Positions 1 through 7,135 of a stretch of 19,456 nt of DNA are shown here, in pieces. The notes beneath the pieces were generated by a model that worked only from the letters and a program-made list of their open reading frames with translations, made no database searches and was not told where the DNA came from. The DNA comes from an uncultured Planctomycetia bacterium (lineage in GTDB: Bacteria; Planctomycetota; UBA1135; GCA-002686595): NCBI GenBank assembly GCA_937952135.1, contig CALFYL010000372.1:1-19456 (forward strand). The letters are read 5' to 3'. Both the position numbers and the translations under genes were made by a program. Each line of letters starts with the position of its first letter. The first letter of the stretch is position 1.

Positions 1-86
1 CGCCCCGACAGTCGCCTCGAACGGCGACGGCGCCCCAGGGCGACGACACGAAACGTCGCCGCGGAGCGCCGCGACCGATCGGACTC

Positions 87-119
87 CAGCGCGGGACTCG
101 CAGTGCGGGTCCCGCGCTG
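87..119 (+). terminator. Perfect 11-bp inverted repeat (hairpin) before the beta-helix gene
   Basis: CAGCGCGGGAC (87-97) pairs perfectly with GTCCCGCGCTG (109-119) around an 11-nt loop and is followed by TTTCGTT. It could be the rho-independent-like terminator of a gene to the left of the window, or a leader hairpin or operator, because it ends only 12 nt before the ATG at 132. The pairing is seen directly; the role is inferred. The T-tract is short and interrupted, so termination is uncertain. I see nothing else in bases 1-131. Confidence 0.45.
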
Positions 120-131
120 TTTCGTTCCGCG

Positions 132-2132
132 ATGTTTAGTCTGTGGGCCGCCATGCAAGCACGCCTCCCTCGGATCGCGGTTCGAAGCGCGCTGCTCGCG
201 GCGCTCTCGCTCGTCACGTCGTTCGCCGCGGGAGCGGCTCAAACCCCGCCGCCGAGCGCGGTCTTGCCCGGCGAATCGCCGCACGCGCGCGTCGAGATCA
301 CGGCCCCGCGACTGTGGGAAGGCCCGGTCGGCGGCGCGTTCGCGCCCGCGGACCACGTGCTCGAGCTGCGCAACACGGACGCGAGCCCGCGGCGCTGGCG
401 CGCGCGCACGAACGTCGATTGGATGGTCGTCGCGCCGCTCGAAGGCGAGCTCGCGGCCAACGGCGTCGCCACGTTGTCGGTGCGCGTCCACGCCGAAGCC
501 GCGGCCAAGCTCGCCGCCGGAAGCCACCGCGGCTGGGTCGAATTCGTCGACGCCGTCAGCTCGCACCGCTCGCTCTCGGAGTTCTTCCTCGTCGCCGTCG
601 ACGACGGCTGGACGAAGCTCGAGCCCAGCGCCGATTCGCGGCGCGTCTACGTGAGCTCCTCGAGCGGCGACGACTTCAAGGATGGCCTCTCGGAGCGCAC
701 GCCCAAGCGCACCCTCGCCGCCGCGATCGCGCTCCTGCGCCACGGCGAACCCGACTGGCTGCTGCTCAAGCGCGGCGACACGTGGACCGAGAACCTCGGC
801 CACTGGAAGCGTTCGGGCCGCTCGGCCGAGGCGCCGATGGTGCTCACGAGCTACGGCGAGAGCGGCGCGCGCCCCAAGCTGCTCACCGGCGCCGAGAACG
901 GCTTGATGACGCTCTACGCCGGAGATTCGCCGGCTTCGATCGACCACCTCGCGATCGTCGGGCTGCACATGCACGCGCACACCTACGTCGGCGGTGCGAC
1001 GCCCTCCGCCGTTTCGTGGCTGATCGCGAGCCGCGGGCTGACGATCGAGGACTGCTTCTTCGAAGGCTACGAGGTGAACATCCGCATCGGCGCCTTCGAC
1101 GGCCGCAAACGGAACGTGCGCATCCGCCGCAACGTGCTCGTCGACGCCTTCGCGACCTCGGGCACGGTGGGCCACGGCATGTACATCGACGACTGCGACC
1201 ACCTCGTGATCGAGCAGAACGTCTTCGACCGCAACGGCTGGAATCCGGACGTGCCCGAAGCGAAGCCGTCGATGTACCGCCACGGCGTCTACTTGCAGGG
1301 CGGAAGCATCGGGAGCACGAACGTGCTCGTGCGCGGCAACATCCTGGCGAACAGCGCGTCGCACGGCGTGCAGATGCGCGCCGGCGGCGTGGCGCTCGAC
1401 AACCTATTCCTGCGCAACTCGATCGCGCTGCAACTCGGCGGCGGCGACGAACCGCATCCCGGCGGCGTGCTCGCCATCGCCCACCGCAACGTGGTCCTCG
1501 GCGGCAAGGACATCGACGCCGAGAACCCGCGCGGCTGGGGCCTGCTCGCCGAGAACATCGGCGCGGCCACACTGAGCGAGAACCTCATCGTGCAGCGCTC
1601 GGAGGGCAGTTTCGCCGTGCCGCTGTCGCTGGCGGGCGACGCGCTCGGTGTCGGCGTGCGCAACCTGTGGGTGCGCGACAACGTGATCCACGGCTGGGGC
1701 GGCTCGATCCACTTCAGCGGCGACGCGGCGCAATTCGGACCGCTGTGGCTCGAGCGCAACCGCTTCCACAACGCTCTCACCGACGAAGCGCTGATCCAGC
1801 ATCGCGACCGGGCTTCGCTCACGACGGTGCGCTCGCGCGACAACCGTTTCTTCAGCCGCGCGCCCGCCGGCCAGTGGTTCGCCGCCGGCGGCCAGACGCA
1901 CTCCTTCGAGGAGTGGGCGCGCCTCGTCGGGGACTCGGGCTCGAGCGCCGCGGACTGGGCCGACGCGGGCGCCGCGCGCACGATCGCGAGCTACCAGAAG
2001 CACCTCGGCGAGACCGCGACGCTCGACGCGTTCCTGCAGGGCGCGCGCTCGCAGTCACGCCAGGATTGGAAGGCGCGCTACACGGCCGAAGCGGTCAACG
2101 CGTTCGTCCGCGCCGGCTTCGCCCCGCGCTGA
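132..2132 (+). CDS. Exported right-handed parallel beta-helix protein with BACON/Ig-like N-terminal domain
   Basis: This is a 666-residue secreted protein of unknown substrate. Residues 8-36 look like a signal peptide: basic stretch MQARLPRIAVR, hydrophobic SALLAALSLVTSFAAGA, probable cleavage near GAA|Q. Residues about 55-155 resemble a BACON/Ig-like sandwich (NVDWMVV, LEGELAANGVATLSV, LAAGSHRGWVEF). From about 172 (YVSSSSGDDFKDGLS) to 575 there are recurring N/D-rich turns such as IRRNVLV, IEQNVFDRNG, VRGNILANS and LERNRFHN, typical of polysaccharide-lyase or hydrolase-like beta-helices. A conserved-looking C-terminal block covers 590-666. No catalytic residues can be assigned. The first ATG (132) is used here; ATG 153 (residue 8) gives a cleaner signal peptide and is equally possible. 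Neither has a clear Shine-Dalgarno. It may modify, bind or trim the exported glycan made by the neighbouring genes, which is inference from location. Confidence 0.85.
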   Translation: MFSLWAAMQARLPRIAVRSALLAALSLVTSFAAGAAQTPPPSAVLPGESPHARVEITAPRLWEGPVGGAFAPADHVLELRNTDASPRRWRARTNVDWMVVAPLEGELAANGVATLSVRVHAEAAAKLAAGSHRGWVEFVDAVSSHRSLSEFFLVAVDDGWTKLEPSADSRRVYVSSSSGDDFKDGLSERTPKRTLAAAIALLRHGEPDWLLLKRGDTWTENLGHWKRSGRSAEAPMVLTSYGESGARPKLLTGAENGLMTLYAGDSPASIDHLAIVGLHMHAHTYVGGATPSAVSWLIASRGLTIEDCFFEGYEVNIRIGAFDGRKRNVRIRRNVLVDAFATSGTVGHGMYIDDCDHLVIEQNVFDRNGWNPDVPEAKPSMYRHGVYLQGGSIGSTNVLVRGNILANSASHGVQMRAGGVALDNLFLRNSIALQLGGGDEPHPGGVLAIAHRNVVLGGKDIDAENPRGWGLLAENIGAATLSENLIVQRSEGSFAVPLSLAGDALGVGVRNLWVRDNVIHGWGGSIHFSGDAAQFGPLWLERNRFHNALTDEALIQHRDRASLTTVRSRDNRFFSRAPAGQWFAAGGQTHSFEEWARLVGDSGSSAADWADAGAARTIASYQKHLGETATLDAFLQGARSQSRQDWKARYTAEAVNAFVRAGFAPR

Positions 2133-2138
2133 AGCGCT

Positions 2139-2153
2139 GCCGCGCTGCGCGGC
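2139..2153. terminator. Short GC-rich hairpin between convergent genes
   Basis: GCCGCG-CTG-CGCGGC is a perfect 6-bp stem with a 3-nt loop in the 30-nt gap between the stop codons of the beta-helix gene (+) and the GT2 gene (-). Its position suits a bidirectional terminator. It lacks a T-tract on either strand, and GC-rich palindromes arise easily by chance here. Confidence 0.3.
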
Positions 2154-2162
2154 GTCGCGCCG

Positions 2163-3128
2163 TCAGACTTTGTACGCGCCGAAGAAGCTGAAGCGCACGA
2201 AGTCGCTCCACAGCCGCGGCGGGTCCGCGTCGGGCTTGCCTTGCAGCGCGCGGCGGATTCGCCACACGCCGAAGCTGAGCGCGAACACGGCGTCGGCCAC
2301 GAACGCGTACACCGCGCCGTGGTTCTTGCGGAAGTAGCGCCGGCGAGATTCGAACCAGTAGCGCGGCCTGCGGCGCGGCGCTTCCTTCAGGTTCGTGAGG
2401 CCTGAACTCTGTCCGACGAGGTGCGCGACGCGGCTGTCGGGCACGTACCAGCAAGGCCACCCCGCGCGGCGCGCGCGCAAGCAGAAGTCGACCTCTTCGT
2501 AGTAGAGGAAGTACTGCTCGTCGAGGAAGCCGATCGCCTCGAACACTTCGCGTCGGACGATCATGCTCGCACCCGCGACCCAGTCGATCGGGTGCGGGTG
2601 CAGCACCAGCGGAGGCGCGACCGCGTGCCTCGCGAGCAGGCGCGAAACGAGCCCGAGTCGCGAGTTGGATTCGACCTCGCCGAGGATCGTCGGGAAGCGA
2701 AAGCGCGAGGCGTGTTGCTCGCCGTCGGGGTACTCGAGGCGGCTGCCGGCGATGCCGACGTCGGGGTGGGCGTCCATGAACTCGACGAGCTTCGCGACGG
2801 CGCCGGGCCGCGCGATGGTGTCGGGGTTGAGCAGCAGCACGTAGCGCGGCGGCTCGACGCCCGGCGTTTCGAACAGCGGCCGGATCGCCGCGTTGTTGCC
2901 GGCCGCGAACCCGCCGTTCGTCGGCAGCGGCACGAGCGTCGCCCAGCGCGACCAGCCGTGTTTCGAGATTGCGTCCCGCAAGCGCTCGACCGACCCGTCG
3001 CCCGAGAGGTTGTCGGTCACGATCACGCTCGCGTCCGGCGTCTCGTCGATCTGCGGCGCGAGCGACGCCAGGCAGTCGAGCGCCAGTTCCGCGGAGCGAT
3101 AGTTGACGATGACGATCCTGAGGCTCAT
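2163..3128 (-). CDS. GT2 family glycosyltransferase (rhamnosyltransferase-like)
   Basis: This is a 321-residue GT-A fold glycosyltransferase, likely cytoplasmic at the inner face of the membrane, moving a sugar from a nucleotide donor to a glycan acceptor. The nucleotide-binding start is MSLRIVIVNYRSAELALDCL. Further family motifs are TDN at 38-40, TNGGFAAGNN at 70-79, the metal-binding NPDT at 101-104, WVAGASMIVRREVF at 183-196, the acceptor/catalytic YEEVDFCLR at 210-218, and His236. The pattern fits WbbL/RfbF-type enzymes, but donor and acceptor cannot be told. The reading frame extends 16 codons further upstream; the start is placed at ATG 3128 because the family fold begins directly there. 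No clear Shine-Dalgarno is seen. It is transcribed alone, divergently from the MBL-fold gene and convergently with the beta-helix gene. Confidence 0.92.
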   Translation of the reverse strand: MSLRIVIVNYRSAELALDCLASLAPQIDETPDASVIVTDNLSGDGSVERLRDAISKHGWSRWATLVPLPTNGGFAAGNNAAIRPLFETPGVEPPRYVLLLNPDTIARPGAVAKLVEFMDAHPDVGIAGSRLEYPDGEQHASRFRFPTILGEVESNSRLGLVSRLLARHAVAPPLVLHPHPIDWVAGASMIVRREVFEAIGFLDEQYFLYYEEVDFCLRARRAGWPCWYVPDSRVAHLVGQSSGLTNLKEAPRRRPRYWFESRRRYFRKNHGAVYAFVADAVFALSFGVWRIRRALQGKPDADPPRLWSDFVRFSFFGAYKV

Positions 3129-3135
3129 GCGCGGA

Positions 3136-3150
3136 AGCCGGCGGCCGGCT
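3136..3150. repeat. 15-bp palindrome in the divergent intergenic region
   Basis: AGCCGGC-G-GCCGGCT is a perfect 7-bp inverted repeat around one central base. It lies 7 nt upstream of the ATG of the minus-strand GT2 gene, so it could be a protein-binding site or a leader hairpin over the ribosome-binding region. Function is unknown and chance is plausible at this GC content. Confidence 0.3.
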
Positions 3151-3153
3151 CGA

Positions 3154-3207
3154 AGGCTAGCGGAAGCGCCGCGCACGTGCCACGCACGCGCCCGCGGTTG
3201 CTAGCCT
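3154..3207. promoter_or_regulatory. Spaced 8-bp inverted repeat in divergent promoter region
   Basis: AGGCTAGC (3154-3161) and its exact reverse complement GCTAGCCT (3200-3207) lie in the 173-bp region between the divergent GT2 (-) and MBL-fold (+) genes. The centres are 46 bp apart. The region must hold promoters for both genes, so a dimeric regulator bridging two sites is conceivable. No convincing -35/-10 pair could be called. Confidence 0.25.
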
Positions 3208-3287
3208 GAGCGAATTCGAGACCCGCTCATCGACCTCGCGCGGCCGCGGCTTGTGTCCCCGGCCGGTCCGTGCCGATGCGCCGTCCC

Positions 3288-3292
3288 GGAGG
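3288..3292 (+). promoter_or_regulatory. Shine-Dalgarno that decides the start of the MBL-fold gene
   Basis: GGAGG ends 9 nt before the TTG at 3302. The protein fold begins exactly there (RIEFVNHSS). This favours TTG 3302 over the more upstream in-frame TTG at 3251, which would add a proline/arginine-rich 17-residue leader. Confidence 0.55.
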
Positions 3293-3301
3293 CGGCCTCG
3301 C

Positions 3302-4687
3302 TTGCGCATCGAATTCGTCAACCACTCCTCGTTCCTCCAAGACAGCGGCGGCGTAAGGCTGATCTGCGACCCGTGGCTGGGCGGTGCGGCCTTCGACGAC
3401 TCGTGGGGACTGCTGGCGCCGACCGCGCTGCGCTACGAGGACTTCGCGAGCATCACGCACCTGTGGTTCTCCCACGAGCACCCCGACCACTTCCACCCGC
3501 CGACACTCAAGCGCATCCCGCCCGAGCTGCGCGCGCGCATCACGGTGCTCTATCAGGAGTCGCTCGACCGAAAGGTGATCGAGCACTGCCGCGGGCTGGG
3601 TTTCAAGGAGGCGCGCGAGCTGCCGACCGGCGAGTGGGTCGAGCTCGCGCCGGGGTTCGAGGTGAAGTGCGCGCCGCAAGCGGGGTTCCAGGATTCGTGG
3701 CTCGCGACGCGCACCCCCGGCGGCGTGGTGCTCAACGTCAACGACTGCCCGCTGTTCGAGCGCGAGCTCGTGCGCGCCGTGCGCGAACAGGTCGGTCCGA
3801 TCGACGTGCTCGCCACGCAGTTCTCGATCTCGGCCTGGGACGGCAACCGCGAGGACCTCGCGCGCCGACGCCGCGGCGCGCGGACCATGCTCGACCGCGC
3901 GGTGATGCACGCCGAGGAGTTCGGCGCGCGCTACGTGCTGCCGATCGCGAGCTTCATCTGGTTCTGCCACGAAGAGAACGCCTGGATGAACGACGGCTTC
4001 CTGCCGCTGGCGCAAGTCGTCGAGGAGCTGCGCACGCGCACGAAGTCGAAGCCGATCCTCATGTACCCCGGCGACGCGTGGCGCCTCGGCGAGCCGTGGG
4101 ACAACGCTCCGGCGCTCGCGCGCTACGAAGCCGACAGCGCCTCGATCCCCGCGCGGCCGAAGACGGCGCCGAAGCTCGTCGACGAGAACGAACTCACCCG
4201 CAACAGCCGCGAGTTCTGCGTGCAGATGCGCTCGGGATCCGACCCGCTGCGGCTCAAGCTGCGCTGGGCGGCGAAGAGCGCGCGGCGCGGCGGCCACGGC
4301 GCGCTGCGCAAGCTCGTCACCGTCGGCAAGCGCGTGCTCGCTCCGGAGACGGCGACCGTGTTCGTGACCGACCACGCGCGCGCCTATTCGTTCCATCCGA
4401 TCAAAGGGCTTCGGCCGATCGAGATCGGCGAGGCGCTGTGCGACGTGAGCCTCTCGTCCGCGGCGCTCAACTACGCCTTCCGCTTCCTGTGGGGCGGCGA
4501 GACCTTGCTGTTCAACGGCCGTTTCCGCGAGAACCGCGAAGGCAGCCGCGCACGCCTCTTCGACTACTTCCACATGGCCGGGCACCGCAACTTCGGGGGC
4601 ACGGCGACCTGGGGCAGCCTGCCGGCAGCCATCGCACGGCGCGCGCGCGGAGCGCTCACGCAGCGCAAGGACGCTAGCTCCGCATGA
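3302..4687 (+). CDS. Metallo-beta-lactamase-fold protein with C-terminal extension, in a polysaccharide operon
   Basis: This is a 461-residue cytoplasmic protein (no signal peptide) with an N-terminal MBL fold. RIEFVNHSSFLQ and ICDPWL open the sandwich. HEHPDH at 58-63 is the HxHxDH metal site, LNVNDCPLF at 144-152 carries a further possible ligand (Asp148), and His223 lies in IWFCHEEN. Residues about 280-461 form an extra domain with FLWGGETLLFNGRFR near 395-409. The RIEFVNHSSF start, NVNDC and the C-terminal part recall the MBL-like portion of the CMP-sialate/UDP-MurNAc hydroxylase group as I remember it. No Rieske CxH...CxxH motif is visible, so a hydroxylase is not supported. A hydrolase or sugar-nucleotide-binding role in glycan assembly is the cautious call. 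It is first in an operon with the flippase and a GT2. The TTG start is chosen from the GGAGG upstream. Confidence 0.85.
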   Translation: MRIEFVNHSSFLQDSGGVRLICDPWLGGAAFDDSWGLLAPTALRYEDFASITHLWFSHEHPDHFHPPTLKRIPPELRARITVLYQESLDRKVIEHCRGLGFKEARELPTGEWVELAPGFEVKCAPQAGFQDSWLATRTPGGVVLNVNDCPLFERELVRAVREQVGPIDVLATQFSISAWDGNREDLARRRRGARTMLDRAVMHAEEFGARYVLPIASFIWFCHEENAWMNDGFLPLAQVVEELRTRTKSKPILMYPGDAWRLGEPWDNAPALARYEADSASIPARPKTAPKLVDENELTRNSREFCVQMRSGSDPLRLKLRWAAKSARRGGHGALRKLVTVGKRVLAPETATVFVTDHARAYSFHPIKGLRPIEIGEALCDVSLSSAALNYAFRFLWGGETLLFNGRFRENREGSRARLFDYFHMAGHRNFGGTATWGSLPAAIARRARGALTQRKDASSA

Positions 4688-4737
4688 ACTCGTTCGCGGC
4701 CGAGCACGAGCGGCGTGGCACGGAGCGGGCGGCGTGA
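4684..4737 (+). other. 17-codon mini-ORF bridging MBL-fold and flippase genes
   Basis: ATG at 4684 overlaps the stop of the MBL-fold gene (ATGA, 4684-4687). The frame runs MNSFAAEHERRGTERAA and stops with a TGA that overlaps the flippase GTG start (GTGA, 4734-4737). It thus joins both genes by 4-nt overlaps in one frame and fills the whole 46-nt gap. It may act as a coupling leader that carries ribosomes from one gene to the next. The peptide resembles nothing I know and chance cannot be excluded. Confidence 0.3.
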
Positions 4738-6182
4738 ACGCGGAGGCGGCGCGGGAACCGTCGTCGCTCGAACGGCGCGCTGCCACGGGCGCGGTGTGGT
4801 CGCTCGTCTCCTTCGGCGGCGGCCAGGCGGTGCGCTTCGGCGGCAACCTGGTGCTGTCGCGGCTGCTCCTCGAAGAGCACTTCGGCCTGATGGCGCTCGT
4901 GAACGTGCTGCTGGTCGGTCTGCAGCTCTTCAGCGACGTCGGCATCGGTCCGAGCATCGTGCAGAGCGAGCGCGGCGACGAACGGCGCTTCCTCGACACG
5001 GCCTGGACCCTGCAAGTGGGCCGCGGCGCGCTGCTGTGGATCGCGACGTGGGCCTGCGCCGCGCCGTTCGCCGCGATCTACGGCGACGCGCGCCTCGCGG
5101 AGATCCTCCCGATCGCCGGCGCGACCGCGCTGATCGCGGGCTTCAACGCGACGAAGCTCTTCACCGCCAGCCGTCACCTGCACCTGCGTGCGCTCGTGAT
5201 CGTGGAGCTCGGCGCGCAGCTCAGCGCCTTCGGCGCGATGGTTCTGTGGGCGTGGTTCGATCCGAGCGTGTGGGCGCTGGTCGCCGGCGGTGTCGCGAGC
5301 GCGCTCGTGCGCATGGCGCTCAGCCACCTCGCTTTGCCCGGCGCGCGCAACCGGCTCACGTGGGACGCGAGCGCCGCGCGCTCGCTCATCAGCTTCGGAC
5401 GCTGGATCTTCCTCAGCACCGTGCTGACCTTCTTCGTGCAGCAGTCCGACCGCTTGATCTTCGGCACGCTCATTCCCCTGGCGATGCTCGGCGTGTACAG
5501 CATGGCGGTCATGCTCGCGACGCAGCCCACGACCGCCATCGGAAGTCTCGCGGGCCAGGTGTTGTTCCCCTACTTGAGCCGCGTGCAACGCGAAGGCCGC
5601 GACCTCGGCGAGCTCTTCAACCGGCGCCGTGAACCGCTGCTCGCGCTGGCGGGATGGGTGCTCTCGGGACTCGCCGCGGGCGGCCCGGTGATCGTGCGCT
5701 TGCTCTACGACGACCGCTGGGTCTCGGCGGGCTGGATCGTGCAGTTGCTCGCGCTCGCGGGCTGGTTCAGCGCGCTGGAGATGACGAACGGCTCGTTCCT
5801 GCTCGCACGCGGCGATTCGAAGCTCGTCGCGGCCTCGGGCGCAGCCAAACTGGCGGCGATGCTGGTGTTCATCCCGCTGGGCCACCATTTCGCCGAGTTT
5901 CCCGGCGCCGTCGCGGGTTACGCCGCGTCCGACCTCGTGCGCTACGGGGTCTCCCTCGGCGCCGTGAGCCGCCGCGGCGCAAGGAGCGCGGCCCTCGACG
6001 CGCGACTGACGCTGCTCGGCGCCGCCGCGGGCGTGGCGGGAGCTCTCGCGGCGTACTTCTGCGCGGACCTTCCCGACGGACTCGCCGCCGCGGCCGTCTT
6101 CGTCGCCGTTTCGCTCGTCTGGTCGCCGCTCGCCGTGCGACTATGGCCCCAGTTGCGCAGCACGCTGCGCCGCGACGCATGA
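4734..6182 (+). CDS. Wzx-like polysaccharide/lipid-linked oligosaccharide flippase (MOP/PST family)
   Basis: This 482-residue integral inner-membrane protein would flip lipid-linked glycan units to the periplasm. It opens with RRAATGAVWSLVSFGGGQAVRFGGNLVLSRLL, the usual first helix and amphipathic start of the family. DVGIGPSIVQ follows near residues 69-78 and FLDTAWTLQVGRG near 86-98, both common in Polysacc_synt_3-type Wzx proteins. About 12-14 hydrophobic segments are spread along the whole length, which matches the usual 450-500 residues. The start is GTG 4734 with GGAG 8 nt upstream, and the GTG overlaps the stop of the 17-codon mini-ORF. The stop overlaps the ATG of the next GT2 gene (ATGA, 6179-6182), so the two are translationally coupled. 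Substrate cannot be predicted. Confidence 0.93.
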   Translation: MNAEAAREPSSLERRAATGAVWSLVSFGGGQAVRFGGNLVLSRLLLEEHFGLMALVNVLLVGLQLFSDVGIGPSIVQSERGDERRFLDTAWTLQVGRGALLWIATWACAAPFAAIYGDARLAEILPIAGATALIAGFNATKLFTASRHLHLRALVIVELGAQLSAFGAMVLWAWFDPSVWALVAGGVASALVRMALSHLALPGARNRLTWDASAARSLISFGRWIFLSTVLTFFVQQSDRLIFGTLIPLAMLGVYSMAVMLATQPTTAIGSLAGQVLFPYLSRVQREGRDLGELFNRRREPLLALAGWVLSGLAAGGPVIVRLLYDDRWVSAGWIVQLLALAGWFSALEMTNGSFLLARGDSKLVAASGAAKLAAMLVFIPLGHHFAEFPGAVAGYAASDLVRYGVSLGAVSRRGARSAALDARLTLLGAAAGVAGALAAYFCADLPDGLAAAAVFVAVSLVWSPLAVRLWPQLRSTLRRDA

Positions 6183-7135
6183 GCTCGCCGCGCCTCCCCC
6201 CCACGCCTCCCGCCGCCTCGCCCACCGGGCTCTCGATCGTGATCCTCTCGTGGAACACGCTCGAGCTCACTCGCGCGTGCCTGCTGTCGCTTCGCGCCGA
6301 CACGACCCGCCATTCGCGCGAGGTGATCGTCGTCGACAACGGCAGCGCCGACGGTTCCGCCGAGATGGTCTCGCGCGAGTTCCCCGAGGTCCTTCTGATC
6401 GCCAACCCCGACAACCGCCTCTACGCGGAGGGCAACAACCAAGGCGCGCGGCGCGGCACGCTTTCGCACGTCTGCCTGCTCAATTCGGACACCGAGGTGA
6501 AGCCCGGCGCGCTCGACAAGCTGCTCGAGTTCTTGCTCGAGCACCGCGAATGGGGCGCCGTCTCGCCCAAGCTCCTGAACCCCGACGGCACGTTGCAGCC
6601 CGCGTGCCGGCGCTTCCCCGGCTTTCTCGATCCGTTCTTCGAGTACACCGAGCTCGAGCGCTTGCCGCTGCTGCGCTGGTTCCCCGACCGGCTCAACATG
6701 CGCGACTTCGACCACCGCGAGAGCCGCGATGTCGACCAGCCGCCGGGCGCGTGCTTCGTGATGTCGCGCGACGAGTACCTCGCGCTCGGCGGGCTCGATC
6801 CCGAGCTCAGCCTGTTCTTCAACGACGTCCGCATCTGCCGCCAGTTGTGGGACGCGGGCCGCAGGATCCGCTTCCTCGCGGAGTCGGAGATCGTGCACCA
6901 CGGCGGCGCGTCGACGCGCAAGAACTACTCGGGCCACACGCTGCACTTCAGCAACCGGCGCGCGTACTACCGCAAGCAGCACGGCTGGCTCGGCGACGCG
7001 TGGATGGGGATGCTGCTCGCGATCGCGTGCGCGCGGATCTGGCTGGGCATCCACCTGGGGCCCAAGACCCGCGCCGAGCGTGAAGTCGCGCTAGCGAAGC
7101 TCGCCGAGCACTGGCGCATCTGCCGCGCGAGCTGA
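6179..7135 (+). CDS. GT2 family glycosyltransferase (WbbL-like)
   Basis: This is a 318-residue GT-A glycosyltransferase. After a Pro-rich leader, TGLSIVILSWNTLELTRACL begins the fold. VVDNGSADGS at 51-60 and NPDNRLYAEGNNQGA at 76-90 bind the nucleotide, and NSDT at 102-105 is the DxD-like metal motif. PPGACFVMSRDEY is at 188-200 and FFNDVRIC at 213-220 occupies the usual FFEDVDLC acceptor/catalytic position, with Asn and Arg replacing the usual Glu and Asp. His240 follows. A hydrophobic C-terminal segment (about 273-293) may sit on the membrane. ATG 6179 overlaps the flippase stop; there is no Shine-Dalgarno, as expected for coupled translation. The open frame extends upstream through the flippase gene, but that is a shadow. 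The last 45 nt overlap the end of the convergent membrane-protein gene. Confidence 0.93.
   Translation: MSSPRLPPTPPAASPTGLSIVILSWNTLELTRACLLSLRADTTRHSREVIVVDNGSADGSAEMVSREFPEVLLIANPDNRLYAEGNNQGARRGTLSHVCLLNSDTEVKPGALDKLLEFLLEHREWGAVSPKLLNPDGTLQPACRRFPGFLDPFFEYTELERLPLLRWFPDRLNMRDFDHRESRDVDQPPGACFVMSRDEYLALGGLDPELSLFFNDVRICRQLWDAGRRIRFLAESEIVHHGGASTRKNYSGHTLHFSNRRAYYRKQHGWLGDAWMGMLLAIACARIWLGIHLGPKTRAEREVALAKLAEHWRICRAS

Noticed and set aside
1163..1170. Possible defect in the PKS ketoreductase (these are residue numbers: Gly to Ala at 1170 in TGGLGGVA)
   Set aside because: The last Gly of the nucleotide-binding motif is replaced by Ala, but Lys1286, Ser1310, Tyr1323 and the LDD motif are all intact. 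Ala is a mild change there, so loss of activity is not supported.
3227..4999. 590-codon minus-strand frame antisense to the MBL-fold gene
   Set aside because: It is a low-complexity translation, and the plus strand holds an intact HxHxDH protein with a Shine-Dalgarno.
5654..6178. Upstream extension of the WbbL-like GT2 frame through the flippase gene
   Set aside because: The translation before MSSPRL is Arg-rich shadow sequence; the flippase occupies this DNA and ATG 6179 overlaps its stop.
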